This document shows, piece by piece, positions 26,761 to 37,990 of a stretch of 64,000 nt of DNA. The stretch's first letter is position 1. Each line of letters begins with the position of its first letter. Under the pieces are notes generated by a model. That model was not told where the DNA came from. It saw only the letters and a program-made list of their open reading frames with translations, and ran no database searches. The position numbers and the translations under genes are program-made. This DNA is from Chaunax sp. Z400 (taxonomy: Eukaryota; Chordata; Actinopteri; Lophiiformes; Chaunacidae): assembly GCA_037577475.1 (NCBI GenBank), contig CM075202.1, positions 24,262,729 to 24,326,728 of the forward strand, read 5' to 3'.

Positions 26761-27440
26761 ACCTTGAGCAATATTCTGATGAGACAAGAGAAATGCAGGA
26801 TGTAGGTGTTACTGCTTATGGTGTTTGTCAGGATTACTGTGTTGACTGAAGTTACAAAATGAGTTTGTGTTTACAAAAATAAGCATTGCTTCACCTTAAC
26901 TTAAAAAAGGGAATGGTTTACATGTTAAAATGTTAATGTGTAAGATGTGTATATTTTATGGCTAATGCAGAAGTTTTATATTGAATTAAAATTCAATATA
27001 GTTGACAGCTGGAAATTGCAATTGCTATCTATATTTTTTTTAAATATTCTTCATCATAATATAATTTATATTATATTGACTGTAATAGTTGTATAACTTT
27101 TTTGCTTAATGTATACAAAAGAAAGGGACCGAGGAGCAGAGCAGCTTCCAGGTGGAACCTTTGCCAACGGAGCAGTTTTTACTTCCGGGTTGCCTTAAGG
27201 TAAGAACGTAAACATCCGGGAGAGGCGCCAAGATGGCTACCGAGTAGGGTCGAAAAGTCGAGTCCTGCAAAAAAAAGAAGTTTTGAATGGTGAAAAACAG
27301 ATAGATTCCGTGTTTAAACAACTTTTGGGACAACTAGATTCGTTCCACTGAAGATTGACAGCAACTTGATGTCGAGTCGAGAAAAAAAGGACGTAAAAAC
27401 GAGCTAAATATGTTGATCTTCATCATTTGGTTTACGTTCA
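26761..27440. other. Intergenic; possible LINE 5' end near 27225
   Basis: 26.76-27.11 kb is AT-rich with nothing recognisable. Around 27180-27260 there is a GC-richer stretch with GCGCCAAGATGGCTACCGAG, a YY1-like AAGATGGC context similar to starts of L1-type elements. No coding frame follows it before the minisatellite. Confidence 0.3.
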
Positions 27441-29440
27441 GAGGGACGGAGGTGGAGGCTCCGACTGGGGCTGTGACTGACTGGGGCTTGAGTGCGGGCT
27501 AGCCTGTACTGAGTGGATGGAGGTCAGCCGGCTCCAGGGCAGGCTGCAGAGGGACGGAGGTGGAGGCTCCGACTGGGGCTGTGACTGACTGGGGCTTGAG
27601 TGCGGGCTAGCCTGTACTGAGTGGATGGAGGTCAACCGGCTCCAGGGCAGGCTGCAGAGGGACGGAGGTGGAGGCTCCGACTGGGGCTGTGACTGACTGG
27701 GGCTTGAGTGCGGGCTAGCCGGTATGGAGTGGCTGGGGGTCAGCCGGCTCCAGGGCAGGCTGCAGAGGGACGGAGGTGGAGGCTCCGACTGGGGCTGTGA
27801 CTGACTGGGGCTTGAGTGCGGGCTAGCCTGTACTGAGTGGATGGAGGTCAGCCGGCTCCAGGGCAGGCTGCAGAGGGACGGAGGTGGAGGCTCCGACTGG
27901 GGCTGTGACTGACTGGGGCTTGAGTGCGGGGCTAGCCTGTACTGAGTGGATGGAGGTCAGCCGGCTCCAGGGCAGGCTGCAGAGGGACGGAGGTGGAGGC
28001 TCCGACTGAGGCTTTGACTGACTGGGGCTTGAGTGCGGGCTAGCCGGTATGGAGTGGCTGGGGGTCAGCCGGCTCCAGGGCAGGCTGCAGAGGGACGGAG
28101 GTGGAGGCTCCGACTGGGGCTGTGACTGACTGGGGCTTGAGTGCGGGCTAGCCTGTACTGAGTGGATGGAGGTCAGCCGGCTCCAGGGCAGGCTGCAGAG
28201 GGACGGAGGTGGAGGCTCCGACTGGGGCTGTGACTGACTGGGGCTTGAGTGCGGGGCTGGCCTGTACTGAGTGGATGGAGGTCAGCCGGCTCCAGGGCAG
28301 GCTGCAGAGGGACGGAAGAAGTGAAAGAAGAAAGAGGAAAAAAAGAGGAATGGAGGTGGAGGCTCCGACTGAGGCTTAGGTGTGTGGCTAGCCGGTATGG
28401 AGTGGCTGGAGGTGAGGGCTCCAGGGCAGGCTGCAGAGGAATGGAGGTGGAGGCTCCGACTGGGGCTGTGACTGACTGGGGCTTGAGTGCGGGCTAGCCT
28501 GTACTGAGTGGATGGAGGTCAGCCGGCTCCAGGGCAGGCTGCAGAGGGACGGAAGAAGTGAAAGAGAAAGAGGAAAAAAAGAGGAATGGAGGTGGAGGCT
28601 CCGACTGGGGCTTAGGTGTGTGGCTAGCCGGTATGGAGTGGCTGGAGGTGAGCCGGCTCCAGGGCAGGCCGCAGAGGAATGGAGGTGGAGGCTCCGACTG
28701 GGGCTGTGACTGACTGGGGCTTGAGTGTGGGCTAGCCGGTATGGAGTGGCTGGGGGTGAGGGCTCCAGGGCAGGCTGCAGAGGAATGGAGGTGGAGGCTC
28801 CGACTGTGGCTGTGACTGACTGGGGCTTGAGTGTGGGCTAGCCGGTATGGAGTGGCTGGGGGTGAGGGCTCCAGGGCAGGCTGCAGAGGGACGGAGGTGG
28901 AGGCTCCGACTGGGGCTGTGACTGACTGGGGCTTGAGTGCGGGCTAGCCTGTACTGAGTGGATGGAGGTCAGCCGGCTCCAGGGCAGGCTGCAGAGGGAC
29001 GGAGGTGGAGGCTCCGACTGGGGCTGTGACTGACTGGGGCTTGAGTGCGGGCTAGCCTGTACTGAGTGGATGGAGGTCAGCCGGCTCCAGGGCAGGCTGC
29101 AGAGGGACGGAGGTGGAGGCTCCGACTGGGGCTGTGACTGACTGGGGCTTGAGTGCGGGCTAGCCTGTACTGAGTGGATGGAGGTAAGCCGGCTCCAGGG
29201 CAGGCTGCAGAGGGACGGAAGAAGTGAAAGAAGAAAGAGGAAAAAAAGAGGAATGGAGGTGGAGGCTCCGACTGGGGCTTAGGTGCGTGGCTAGCCGGTA
29301 TGGAGTGGCTGGAGGTGAGGGCTCCAGGGCAGGCTGCAGAGGAATGAAGGTGGAGGCTCCGACTGGGTGCTGTGACTGACTGGGGCTTGAGTGCGGGCTA
29401 GCCTGTACTGAGTGGATGGAGGTCAGCCGGCTCCAGGGCA
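27441..29440 (+). repeat. 108-bp GC-rich minisatellite, about 18 units
   Basis: The unit begins GAGGGACGGAGGTGGAGGCT and includes CTGACTGGGGCTTGAGTGCG and GTCAGCCGGCTCCAGGGCAG. Starts at 27441, 27549 and 27657 give the 108-bp period. Several units (near 28310, 28550 and 29215) carry an extra purine-rich insert, GAAGTGAAAGA followed by AGAGGAAAAAAAGAGGAATGG. Two tail types alternate (CCTGTACTGAGTGGATGG and CCGGTATGGAGTGGCTGG). Open frames here are periodicity artefacts. Confidence 0.95.
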
Positions 29441-29639
29441 CTTACATATTAAGTTTATTCACCAAATAATGCTGCTGATTCCTTTAAGTGCAATGAATGC
29501 TCAGTATGTCACTTTCTATTTTTTTAGACTTCTGGTTGGTTTCCCAAAACTTAAAATAACGAGACGTGACAGGCGACATTCTGTCCCTTCAGTGATCATA
29601 AAGCTGTCTACATTTCTATTAGGTTATTTACGTCTGATA

Positions 29640-30205
29640 CAGGTAATTAAGCTAATTATTGGAAATTGAACAACTCTCTTCTTAAACATGAGGAAGTCAA
29701 AATAAAAATTGCGCAGATAGTTACAAAGCTATGTATGGTGATATGGTATAGGCTTCACCAGCATGAGAAGGTTGTAATAGGGCAGGAACATCAAGTCCCG
29801 GGTCCGAAATCACAGGTCGGGAACAACGGGTCTGATGTTGCAGGTCTGAGACTGCATCTCTTTTTCTTTTCAGTGGCCCAAAACAGATCAGTTCTTCCTC
29901 CATTTGGAGTTAAAGAGCTAAAATCACTTCATATAGCCATGATTTCCGATGACATATTATCCACTATTTGTTTTTTTGTTTTTTGAGGGGGCCGGTCCGC
30001 GGTTTCGGGTCCGAAATCCCGGGTCCAAAGTCCCGGTCCGAAATCCCGGGTCCAAAATCCCAGGTGTGAAATCCCTAGTGAACCTCACTATAGCAGAGCT
30101 TTGTCCAGACTTTGTTTCTTCCCTCTGCAGGCCTGACATTTGATTCAACTTTGTTTGTCATTACCAAAGACTGACTGTTTCATTCAAGATTTATTTGCTT
30201 TAAAC
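29640..30205 (+). repeat. Dispersed repeat family, copy 3
   Basis: This matches 19430-19990 closely, including the GTAATTAAGCTAATTATTGG start, the CAGTGGCCCAAAAC segment, the CCCGGGTCC motif series and CTCACTATAGCAGAGC. It diverges after about 30205. Confidence 0.78.
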
Positions 30206-30234
30206 GTCTCCCCTGTGTTTGAAATCCTGAGGGT

Positions 30235-30545
30235 GAGGGAGGAAAAATGTTCAAGTATTGAATTATTATTTTTCACTTTTGTTTCAGAATTATGGCTCTC
30301 TGTGACGGTGCTATGATTTCAATCAAAGTTCATTCGGGTAAGTGCGAGCTGCTTGTGCTTGAGTCAGCGTTTTGCTCATGTTACCACTCAAGAGTCCAAC
30401 ATGAGAGGGAGGGGAAAAGTGGGGGGGAGATGCAGGGAGGAAGAGGATGAGGGGGGAAAATGTTGAAGTATTGAATTATTATTTTGCACTTTTGTTTCAG
30501 AATTATGGCTCTCTGTGACGGTGCTATGATTTTCATAATTAAAAC
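30235..30545 (+). repeat. Tandem duplication of about 210 bp with a possible small exon
   Basis: TTGAATTATTATTTT.CACTTTTGTTTCAGAATTATGGCTCTCTGTGACGGTGCTATGATTT-like sequence occurs at about 30257 and about 30470. In the first copy a TTTCAG acceptor, an ATG frame (MALCDGAMISIKVHS) and a GTAAGT donor are in register; the second copy lacks the donor. No protein family was recognised. Confidence 0.45.
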
Positions 30546-31041
30546 ATCTGTGTACTGTGCCATGTTGAATTACATACATTTACAGACAAAATATTTTATT
30601 TAGTAGTTTTATTAATAGTTCTGTATTAAAAATATGTTGACATGACTGGTGTTGAGGGGTAAAAGTGTTTTATGAGAGCAATAGTTAGTATTCTTCATAA
30701 TTGTGAGTGAAATCTCTTGACCAGATGGAGCCTGGGCCCCATGTATCAAGGCTGAGTCTTTGGCAGCAGACTAGGACCCTTTGCTGTGAGTCCTGCCCCC
30801 TCTCATTGCCACGTTTCCACGTTTTTTGCTTGAGAGAGATTCTAAGTATTGGGTACTCTTGGATTAGACTCTGAGAACAGAGCATTGTGCACACAAAGCA
30901 TGCGGAGCCTTAAAAGGACAAGGGTTGAAAAACAGCAGACATTTACAAGACAATGTTACACAGGCTGAATGTCATTTATTGATCTTTAAAATGCCATGTT
31001 ATCAACTTCGGAAGCTCTTGCCCCAAGTCATTAATTACACA

Positions 31042-31074
31042 TTTGCTTTAGTCAATCTGATTGACTAAAGCAAA
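31042..31074. repeat. Perfect 15-bp hairpin, 3-nt loop
   Basis: TTTGCTTTAGTCAAT, then CTG, then ATTGACTAAAGCAAA. It sits immediately left of the R1 repeat boundary (about 31077). Confidence 0.85.
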
Positions 31075-31076
31075 TA

Positions 31077-32760
31077 CATTGACGATGATAAATATAACAT
31101 TTGCGCAAAACAAAAGTTTTAGCTCAGGGAGATGGGATCCTGACCCGCAATCCTGGAAAGCAGGTTCGAATCCCAGCTGTCTCGTTCTTTCAAAATGTAG
31201 CTTCTGTTTGACACAGCTGAGCTTCCAGAGTCTGAGGTTGATGGTTCAAATCCTGATGTTCAGATGAGTCTCTGCGTTTTGTCCTCTGAAGTTTGAAATG
31301 TCAGAAGTAGAACAGGAGCAATTGTTCTGTCCCGTCTAGAGGAAACCTGACCATAGCATAAAAATGTGACTCCTCTTTCCAAACTCCAAGGATGACCAGT
31401 GTTACAACAATCAAGTCCAAACAGGATTTATTTACATTTCTTTACAAAGATACAAATTTCAAGTGTTTACAGCAACTTCATTTAACAAAGTGAAGGACAG
31501 AAAATACATGAAACTTCACTTCCAAACATAAAAACGAGAGAAAAACAAAAAGGGTTTCCTTCCTGTTACAGCAATACAGAATATTTACAATATATACAAA
31601 AGAAACTTCACTACAACAATCATCTAATCACCAATTAGCACAAAGTGATGAGGCAGACAGGAAGAGGAGGAGTCACTGATGGGATCCACAGCTGTGTTAA
31701 TGAGGCGCCATCAGTCTCCTGTCCAATCAGCAGCCTCCAGGTGTAACTCTGAAAGAACAGAACAAAGTGTCAGCATCAGGAGAACAAAAAAAACTAAATA
31801 GCAAATACAAGTAGACCAATTTTATGTCTTTTTGTCAGACTGAGAACATCTTGCATGATTGTTTGATATTTTTTGAATATTGAGCAACACTACAAACGCA
31901 GAAAAGCTAATTATCTGAGCAGTGAGACGTTTTTCTCCACAAGGGTCTGAGATGTGTTCACAGCAACAGGGAAAAACCAAACAACACATTTTACCTAAAC
32001 TATGAGCCACTCTGCAAAAACGGGATCTCTGTTGCATCACATGAACTCATTTGGAACACTTGGCAGCGTAATGGCGCACGCAGGAGGACAGGACGAGTCG
32101 GGGCAGCAGGAGCGGCAACAGTAGGATTTTCTGTTACTTTTCATTCTGTGGAATCGGGAAACACGTTTTTTTTAAAGCCAAATCATTCACAAGTACAAAA
32201 TCAAGACCGTCAAAAAGCAGTCGATCCCGCACAACTCCTCTAACTGTGCGCCGTATCACGCGTAAAACTCACTACACCAAGATATCAGACCCACAAAATG
32301 ATTTTTCAGAGATAGAAAGGACCCACATAACGCCGAGATGAAGTGTGATTACCCCAGTCTCACACTGTCCGCTTCACTGACAGTCGGAGAAAAGAAAACT
32401 TGCGTCTCTCCCCACGTGTGTCATGGTTTAATTGGCCAGAAAATAAATCTATTAATGCAACATAAGGAGAAGATTTTATTTTTCTACGGTTTCTTTTTAA
32501 TGAAGGACAGACTGCAATGAAGACGAGCAAACAAATATATTTATGCTGATATTTCTTTGTATTTAAAAGGTAGTTGAACATCAACAGATCAGCATTGAAC
32601 ATATTTTTTATACACTTGTTTAGTTGATTAAAGAAAAACCAGAAATAAGAATAATCATAATAAATACTTACCCAACAAAAAAAGGTCATCATCACACAGC
32701 AGCCTGGTCAGGTTGAAAGAGGAGAAGAGGAGCCACAGGCAGCCTTTTTTTCCTTCTCCA
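31077..32760 (+). repeat. Dispersed repeat R1, copy 1
   Basis: From ATTGACGATGATAAATATAA onward this matches 54345-55674, and its last part (about 32400-32750) matches 60109-60490. It starts with tRNA-like sequence, GTTTTAGCTCAGG, then GCAGGTTCGAATCCC (B-box). A second B-box-like GGTTCAAATCC lies near 31245. It contains a conserved small frame near 32071 (MAHAGGQDESG, then TAG) and another near 32170-32340. The body has no recognised protein family. Nearly identical spacing in the two copies shows one mobile or duplicated unit. Confidence 0.8.
31115..31190 (+). repeat. tRNA-like (SINE head) with A and B boxes in R1
   Basis: TTTTAGCTCAGGGAGATGGG and AGCAGGTTCGAATCCCAGC resemble a tRNA D-arm and T-arm. 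The T-stem has a mismatch and the acceptor stem does not pair, so this is a tRNA-derived pol III promoter relic and not a tRNA gene. A matching copy lies near 54385-54450. Confidence 0.6.
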
Positions 32761-33805
32761 TTTAGTAGCTGTCCCTACTCTAGCAATCAGTCGGAATGAA
32801 TCAATTGGAAGTTCACCAATTTAACATTTTCTGTATGTGTTTAGCTCCTTTTACAACCATTCCTTGGACATTATTCTCAAGTTACACACATTTAAAGTGT
32901 TAAAGATTTCATTTAGATTTTTGATGCTGAGTTAAAGTCTTGCAAACAAATCTTGTCTCCCCCGCAACATGACTGAAGGAGACTTGACTAATTGTATTAA
33001 AAAGTCAAACTTAAGAATCATGTAACTTCATCATTTAATATCGTCACGTTTAACAAGCTTCACTCTATATTGTAGAGCAAATAAATGGGCCTAACAAATG
33101 CATATTATTGAGGATTGTCATATTTAAAGTTGCAAGACGAGGTGAGATGCGTTCAGGTGTTTCTGCCTTGCAAGGAAAATGCAATGTTTTCACTAATACA
33201 TTCAAAAAGCAGTAATGGATCCTTGTATCAACAATTAAAGTGAGCAAAAAACACAGCATGTAAAGATGAGGAAGAAAAGTTTGGACTTGGATGGATGGAC
33301 ACATACTATCCCTTTGGTGATACATTTTCTAGTAAGGAGCTTGAATGTTCCTGAGTGGCTCCTATGGTGTTTGTCCTTTGTATTTGTTCTTAAAATATTC
33401 CAAAACTGTATGTTTTATTAAAAAATAAATATTATTTTTACCCAACACAAACAGAAGCCTATTTATTCAACTGTTTTCTCAAACTTTAATAAGGAAGAAG
33501 GCTGTAATAATAATGTAATTATTTGCTTGAACTATGACCTTGCTCCCTGTCATTTGTGATAATTACGTGACTGCGTTGACATCTGATGTCTTTTAGCAAA
33601 AGGATGAGGCACCAGAGCCAATCACTATAATGTTATTCTATGGAACCATCCTCTAAGAACTCTAATTCATCTCAGGTTCCTTGAGTCAGAATGCTGGTTT
33701 ACTTCCTAAATTCCTCAAAAGACTTTTGGTGCCCTGGGAAGCTTCCTTTGTTGGAAATGCATTGTTTGTTTTTTTATTTTTCAATTGTTTTATTTCCCAC
33801 TTCAG
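32761..33805. other. Intergenic, nothing recognised
   Basis: AT-rich sequence without repeats, convincing exons or RNA genes that I can identify. Confidence 0.5.
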
Positions 33806-33873
33806 ATGGTGTCACCAAGAGCAGCAGGGCCACAGCCTCAAGACGGCCAAGGAGGACAACTGATTTTTTATAA
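33806..33873 (+). other. Possible terminal exon of an unknown gene
   Basis: A long T-rich tract and CACTTCAG acceptor precede a frame reading GVTKSSRATASRRPRRTTD and ending at TAA 33871-33873. A polyadenylation signal AATAAA lies at 33966-33971. The Ser/Arg/Lys-rich end would suit a nuclear or cytoskeletal protein C-terminus, but no upstream exon was found. Low confidence. Confidence 0.25.
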
Positions 33874-34159
33874 ACAGTATAGGTTCATATGTTCAATGCT
33901 AATGTTATCTTTCACGTGATTCATTTCTGAGTTGAAAGAAGTGAAGTTTCATGTTCAATTTTGTGAATAAATTTCAATTTATTGTTTTCTTTTAATTTAA
34001 GAATAATTGATGTTAGTGTCTGGAACATATGCCTCTCACTTTATCACAACAAGTGCAATTATTCTGCATATGTATTAGTAATGGTTGTGTTATTCTGCAG
34101 GTACAAAGCCAAACTAATTTTGTTATTCAATAAGGACCAACACGATGTAGGCACACAGT

Positions 34160-34240
34160 CGGGCAACACACACACAACACACACACAACACACAACACAC
34201 ACACAACACACACACAACACACACACAACACACACACAGC
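34160..34240 (+). repeat. ACACACACA/ACAAC microsatellite
   Basis: A run of ACACACAAC repeats. It generates short Cys/Val open frames on the minus strand that are not genes. Confidence 0.9.
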
Positions 34241-34381
34241 CCAAAGTGTGTGGCTTGTGTGTGTGTTGCCCATGTGTGACACTGTAGACCCACAGTTTCC
34301 TCTTTGACTGGCTTTGGGGTCGTGTGAGGCCACTGTGGGCATGTGTGGGCCTAGGTGGGGCGCTACAGTGGGAAAGCCCAC

Positions 34382-34899
34382 TGTTAGGATAATTGTATAT
34401 AAGTTATCATTTTTGAATGTGAGTTATCATTATTCATATATTGTGTGGTGTGAGTTATCATTATTCATATATTGTGTGGTGTGAGTTATCATTTTTCATA
34501 TATTGTGTGATTATAAGGATTTTCATTATAGTTTGATATTTCAATCTTTGTTATGAGACTTATTAGAGCGGGATGTCCTTGAGAGCAGCTACACTGAAAC
34601 TGCATGTCTACTAGATAGAAAGTAGAAATCACACCCACACGCAGCTGTCCGGTTTATCTACTGCAGGCACAAAGCACTGTTGTAGACTGAAAATATGTAC
34701 GCCTTTTCTGTGTGATAACCACCCTACCTGAATAAAAAAGCGATGCAGGGACAGCATCAGTGGGGAAGTTCACTGAGCTCCTTTGCTGGTGTCTGTCTCC
34801 CCTTGCAAGTAAAAAGATATCAAGTGTGTACTGTGTTTCCTTACTGCGTTCTTTATTAATATGTTTTAGGAAATTGTTTCCTGACAAGTTTCCCTGACA
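34382..34899 (+). repeat. 5' LTR of the endogenous retrovirus
   Basis: It begins TGTTAGGATAATTG and ends TTTCCCTGACA. U3 carries three direct repeats of 31 bp (GAGTTATC at 34421, 34452 and 34483), possibly enhancer-like. A polyadenylation signal AATAAA is at 34731-34736. A clear TATA box at a standard distance was not identified; TATATAAG near 34396 is very close to the LTR edge. Confidence 0.96.
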
Positions 34900-34904
34900 T
34901 AACT

Positions 34905-34921
34905 TGGTCCTTCGAGCCGGA
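34905..34921 (+). other. Primer-binding site, complementary to tRNA-Tyr 3' end
   Basis: TGGTCCTTCGAGCCGGA starts 5 nt after the LTR. Its reverse complement, TCCGGCTCGAAGGACCA, equals the 3' end of vertebrate tRNA-Tyr with CCA as I know it. It sets the start of minus-strand DNA synthesis. Confidence 0.85.
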
Positions 34922-35202
34922 TGCCAACATATCCGAAGTCCTGATGTAGCAGCGCGAGGCAATCGAAGACTGTGCACAGCCCGTGGAACTAGGTTCACGG
35001 AGAAAGACCGCCGTAGTGAATTCTGCGTCGGCCGATTGACCGGGCTTTGTTCTCAGGACCGGGTTGAAGGCATCCGAACTTTTGTTAAGGAACCACTAAG
35101 GAGATCGCAGGTATGACACTGTTTTGTTAAAATCCAGAGATAGAGTTCTGGTTGTTTACTGTCTCGTTGTAACAGGGGCCGAGGGTCACTGTAGAGATAA
35201 AA

Positions 35203-35608
35203 GGGTTAGAGTCCCTGTCCAGGGTTAGAGTCCCTGTCCTTACCTGAAGGGTTAGAGTCCCTGTCCAGGGTTAGAGTCCCTGTCCTTACCTGAAGGGTTA
35301 GAGTCCCTGTCCAGGGTTAGAGTCCCTGTCCTTACCTGAAGGGTTAGAGTCCCTGTCCAGGGTTAGAGTCCCTGTCCTTACCTGAAGGGTTAGAGTCCCT
35401 GTCCAGGGTTAGAGTCCCTGTCCTTACCTGAAGGGTTAGAGTCCCTGTCCAGGGTTAGAGTCCCTGTCCTTACCTGAAGGGTTAGAGTCCCTGTCCAGGG
35501 TTAGAGTCCCTGTCCTTACCTGAAGGGTTAGAGTCCCTGTCCAGGGTTAGAGTCCCTGTCCTTACCTGAAGGGTTAGAGTCCCTGTCCAGGGTTAGAGTC
35601 CCTGTCCT
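35203..35608 (+). repeat. 46-bp tandem repeats in the retroviral leader
   Basis: A 19-bp motif, AGGGTTAGAGTCCCTGTCC, occurs in pairs separated by TTACCTGA, giving a 46-bp period and about nine units. It lies between the primer site and gag, where packaging and translation-control elements normally reside. Confidence 0.95.
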
Positions 35609-35622
35609 TACTTGAAGTAAAC

Positions 35623-35890
35623 AAATGCATGAGTGAATGGAGTGAATTCAGTTGAAGCAGCGGACAGTTGGAAACCTCACGGTGTCAACGCAAAACTGTC
35701 GTCTGTTGAAGTAAACTGAAGTTCATCTCATTAGGAGATTAAGTGAGAACTGTGTGAGTGAAATGCATGAGTAAATGGAGTGAATTCAGTTGAAGCAGCG
35801 GACAGTTGGAAACCTCACGGTGTCAACGTAAAACTGTCGTCTGTTGAAGTAAACTGAAGTTCATCTCATTAGGAGATTAGGTGAGAAGAA
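35623..35890 (+). repeat. 138-bp direct duplication in the retroviral leader
   Basis: AAATGCATGAGT at 35623 and 35761 begins two near-identical copies, both containing GCAGCGGACAGTTGGAAACC and CATCTCATTAGGAGATTA. Confidence 0.9.
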
Positions 35891-36421
35891 CAAAGAGTCT
35901 AAAACGCTTTTCTCTCTCGGGATAGAACCCCCAGAGTAAGACCGGATCGGACAACAGGTCTGACCTAGAAGCTTGTCTTACTGAGAGTGGATTGTGGTCC
36001 ATAGAGAAATTCTCTTGTGTTCTGATCGCGCTTTGTAACCTATGACTGATAGATTGAAAATGAACAATTGTTGAAAAATATAAACTCTATAAATAATTTG
36101 ATAATTATTCTAAATAGAGCATAGTATTCTAGTATATTGTTCCAAAGTTTGGGAATTTTCACATTATTAGAAATATTAAAAATAATTTTTAAAAAAAAGA
36201 AAAGAGAAAGTTAATAAAATTTCTCCTATACCTGAAAGCAGAAGCCTGATAGAGAAATAGTGGGCAGGATGCAAGTCTAGTGGACGCACTAGCAGGCATC
36301 AAGCATTAAATAATACACGAATAGTCTGAGAAAATAACGACCATTGTCCGGACAATAATTATACTAGTAGTAGTGTATTCATTGGTATTTATATAATATC
36401 AAATAACGGAAGAGTAAAATC

Positions 36422-37990
36422 ATGGGTAGCGGGAACAGTAAAAACGTTGAAGTATCCGGGGATGTTAAGTACATGATCCAACAATATCCTGGATCAGACA
36501 AATATGTTAAAAAGTGGATGACAAAACATGACTTTGACGGAAAGTTAAGTGTGCCAAGTTGTACGGCACTAGTCCAGGTACTACGGTTAAAAAATCAGAC
36601 AAAGAATAAAAAGACTGACGGTACAGAACTACAGCATGCCAGAAAATGGTTGGCTGAAGCACATAAACGAAAAAATGGCCAGAAAAAGACTGAAATAGAA
36701 AAGACTAATCTTTGCACAGTGGCCAGAACTGAGGACAATGAGTCTGCGGTAACAAAGGCCAGACCGGCCTCTCAGCAGCTTCCTCAGGAGCATGCACGAG
36801 ACCCCATTACAGGGTCTCCTCCATCCTACAACACTGTACGCTCCCCAGCGTCGGCCCCCCTCTACCCGCAATTGACAGAATTGGGAGCCGCCGCTGGAAC
36901 GAGTTATACACCTCCAATGACCAGGTCAAAACAGACATCAAAATTAAATTGGAGCAGCACTTTAGGAGGACTGCTTAGTCCATCACAGACTGTGACTGAA
37001 ATAGACCTTAACAACTGTGACGCTTATCCCTTAATACAAGTACCAAACCCACAGGCAGGACAGGACGATGGACATAACGGTGTTTTTCCCCCAACCATGT
37101 TAGTTTACAGAACATGGACCCAGGAAGATGTAAAAAAAGCCGTAGAAGGCGTGACATCATACAAAACAGACGCTGAAAAATTCTGTCAAGACATGATACA
37201 AGTACAACGTGCTTACAATTTAAATGGGGCGGAGACACAACAGGTGTTCATGACTGCATTACAAATGGACTGGGTAAGAGTGAGAGGTGACTGGAACCCC
37301 ATGGACGGTGCTGCTCCACCCCAACCGCTAGCATATGATGGCCTGCTGTTAAGAACCAGAACCACAGAATTATGTAACCGTATACGGGAGGTTTTCAGAA
37401 GGAGAGCTGATTATGGGAAAATTGGTCAGTGTAAACAGGGACCAGGAGAGACAGTCGTAGAATTCAGAGTAAGGTTTGAGCAGGTATTCCAAGAGAACAG
37501 TGGACTGCAGGAAGATAATAATGTTGATGGAGCATACCAACAACAATTAAAACAAGCCCTATTACTGGGATTAAGGACAGAAATACAACAGTGGGTCAAG
37601 AAGCACTATATTAATTTGACCTCAGGAACCCTTGCAGAGTTCATGAATCATGCCATCCATGCAGAAAAGGTAGCTACAGACAAAAAGGTAGAAAAAGAAA
37701 AGAGAGCAAAGAAAGAAGCAGGTGCATTCTGGCAGGATTTTGCAGGTAGAGTGGCTGGAAGCAGTGATACGTTCTATGAAGGACAGGAAAGCAGAGGAAA
37801 ATGGAAAGGGAAAGGTGGCTATAGACAGGATGACTGGAGAGGGAAAGCAAAGGGAAATCAGAAAGGAAGGAAAGACAGGGATAGACGCTACAACTGTGAT
37901 GACAGGGATAAATGCCACAACTGTGGTGAGCATGGACATTGGGCCAGAGAGTGCCCAGAGGGAAAGAGAAGGAGGGAAAGAGAAGATTGA
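36422..37990 (+). CDS. gag: Endogenous retrovirus gag (522 aa)
   Basis: This is the structural polyprotein that assembles the virion. It begins MGSGNSKN, a Gly-2/Ser-6 context suited to N-myristoylation and membrane targeting by matrix. A Pro-rich stretch with PPSY and APLYPQL (about residues 139-155) could hold late-domain motifs. The middle (about 215-430) has capsid-like sequence, including a segment around KQGPGETVVEFRVRFEQVF. A Lys/Arg/Gly-rich region leads to one CX2CX4HX4C zinc knuckle (CHNCGEHGHWAREC, residues 498-511), the nucleocapsid. The frame is uninterrupted. It ends in TGA (37988-37990), and pol continues in the same frame, so Gag-Pol would need stop-codon readthrough. The start is supported by the myristoylation context. 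Confidence 0.93.
   Translation: MGSGNSKNVEVSGDVKYMIQQYPGSDKYVKKWMTKHDFDGKLSVPSCTALVQVLRLKNQTKNKKTDGTELQHARKWLAEAHKRKNGQKKTEIEKTNLCTVARTEDNESAVTKARPASQQLPQEHARDPITGSPPSYNTVRSPASAPLYPQLTELGAAAGTSYTPPMTRSKQTSKLNWSSTLGGLLSPSQTVTEIDLNNCDAYPLIQVPNPQAGQDDGHNGVFPPTMLVYRTWTQEDVKKAVEGVTSYKTDAEKFCQDMIQVQRAYNLNGAETQQVFMTALQMDWVRVRGDWNPMDGAAPPQPLAYDGLLLRTRTTELCNRIREVFRRRADYGKIGQCKQGPGETVVEFRVRFEQVFQENSGLQEDNNVDGAYQQQLKQALLLGLRTEIQQWVKKHYINLTSGTLAEFMNHAIHAEKVATDKKVEKEKRAKKEAGAFWQDFAGRVAGSSDTFYEGQESRGKWKGKGGYRQDDWRGKAKGNQKGRKDRDRRYNCDDRDKCHNCGEHGHWARECPEGKRRRERED

Noticed and set aside
31115..31190. Possible tRNA gene in R1
   Set aside because: The T-stem has a mismatch, there is no paired acceptor stem, and a second copy exists at 54385. 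It is a SINE-type tRNA relic.
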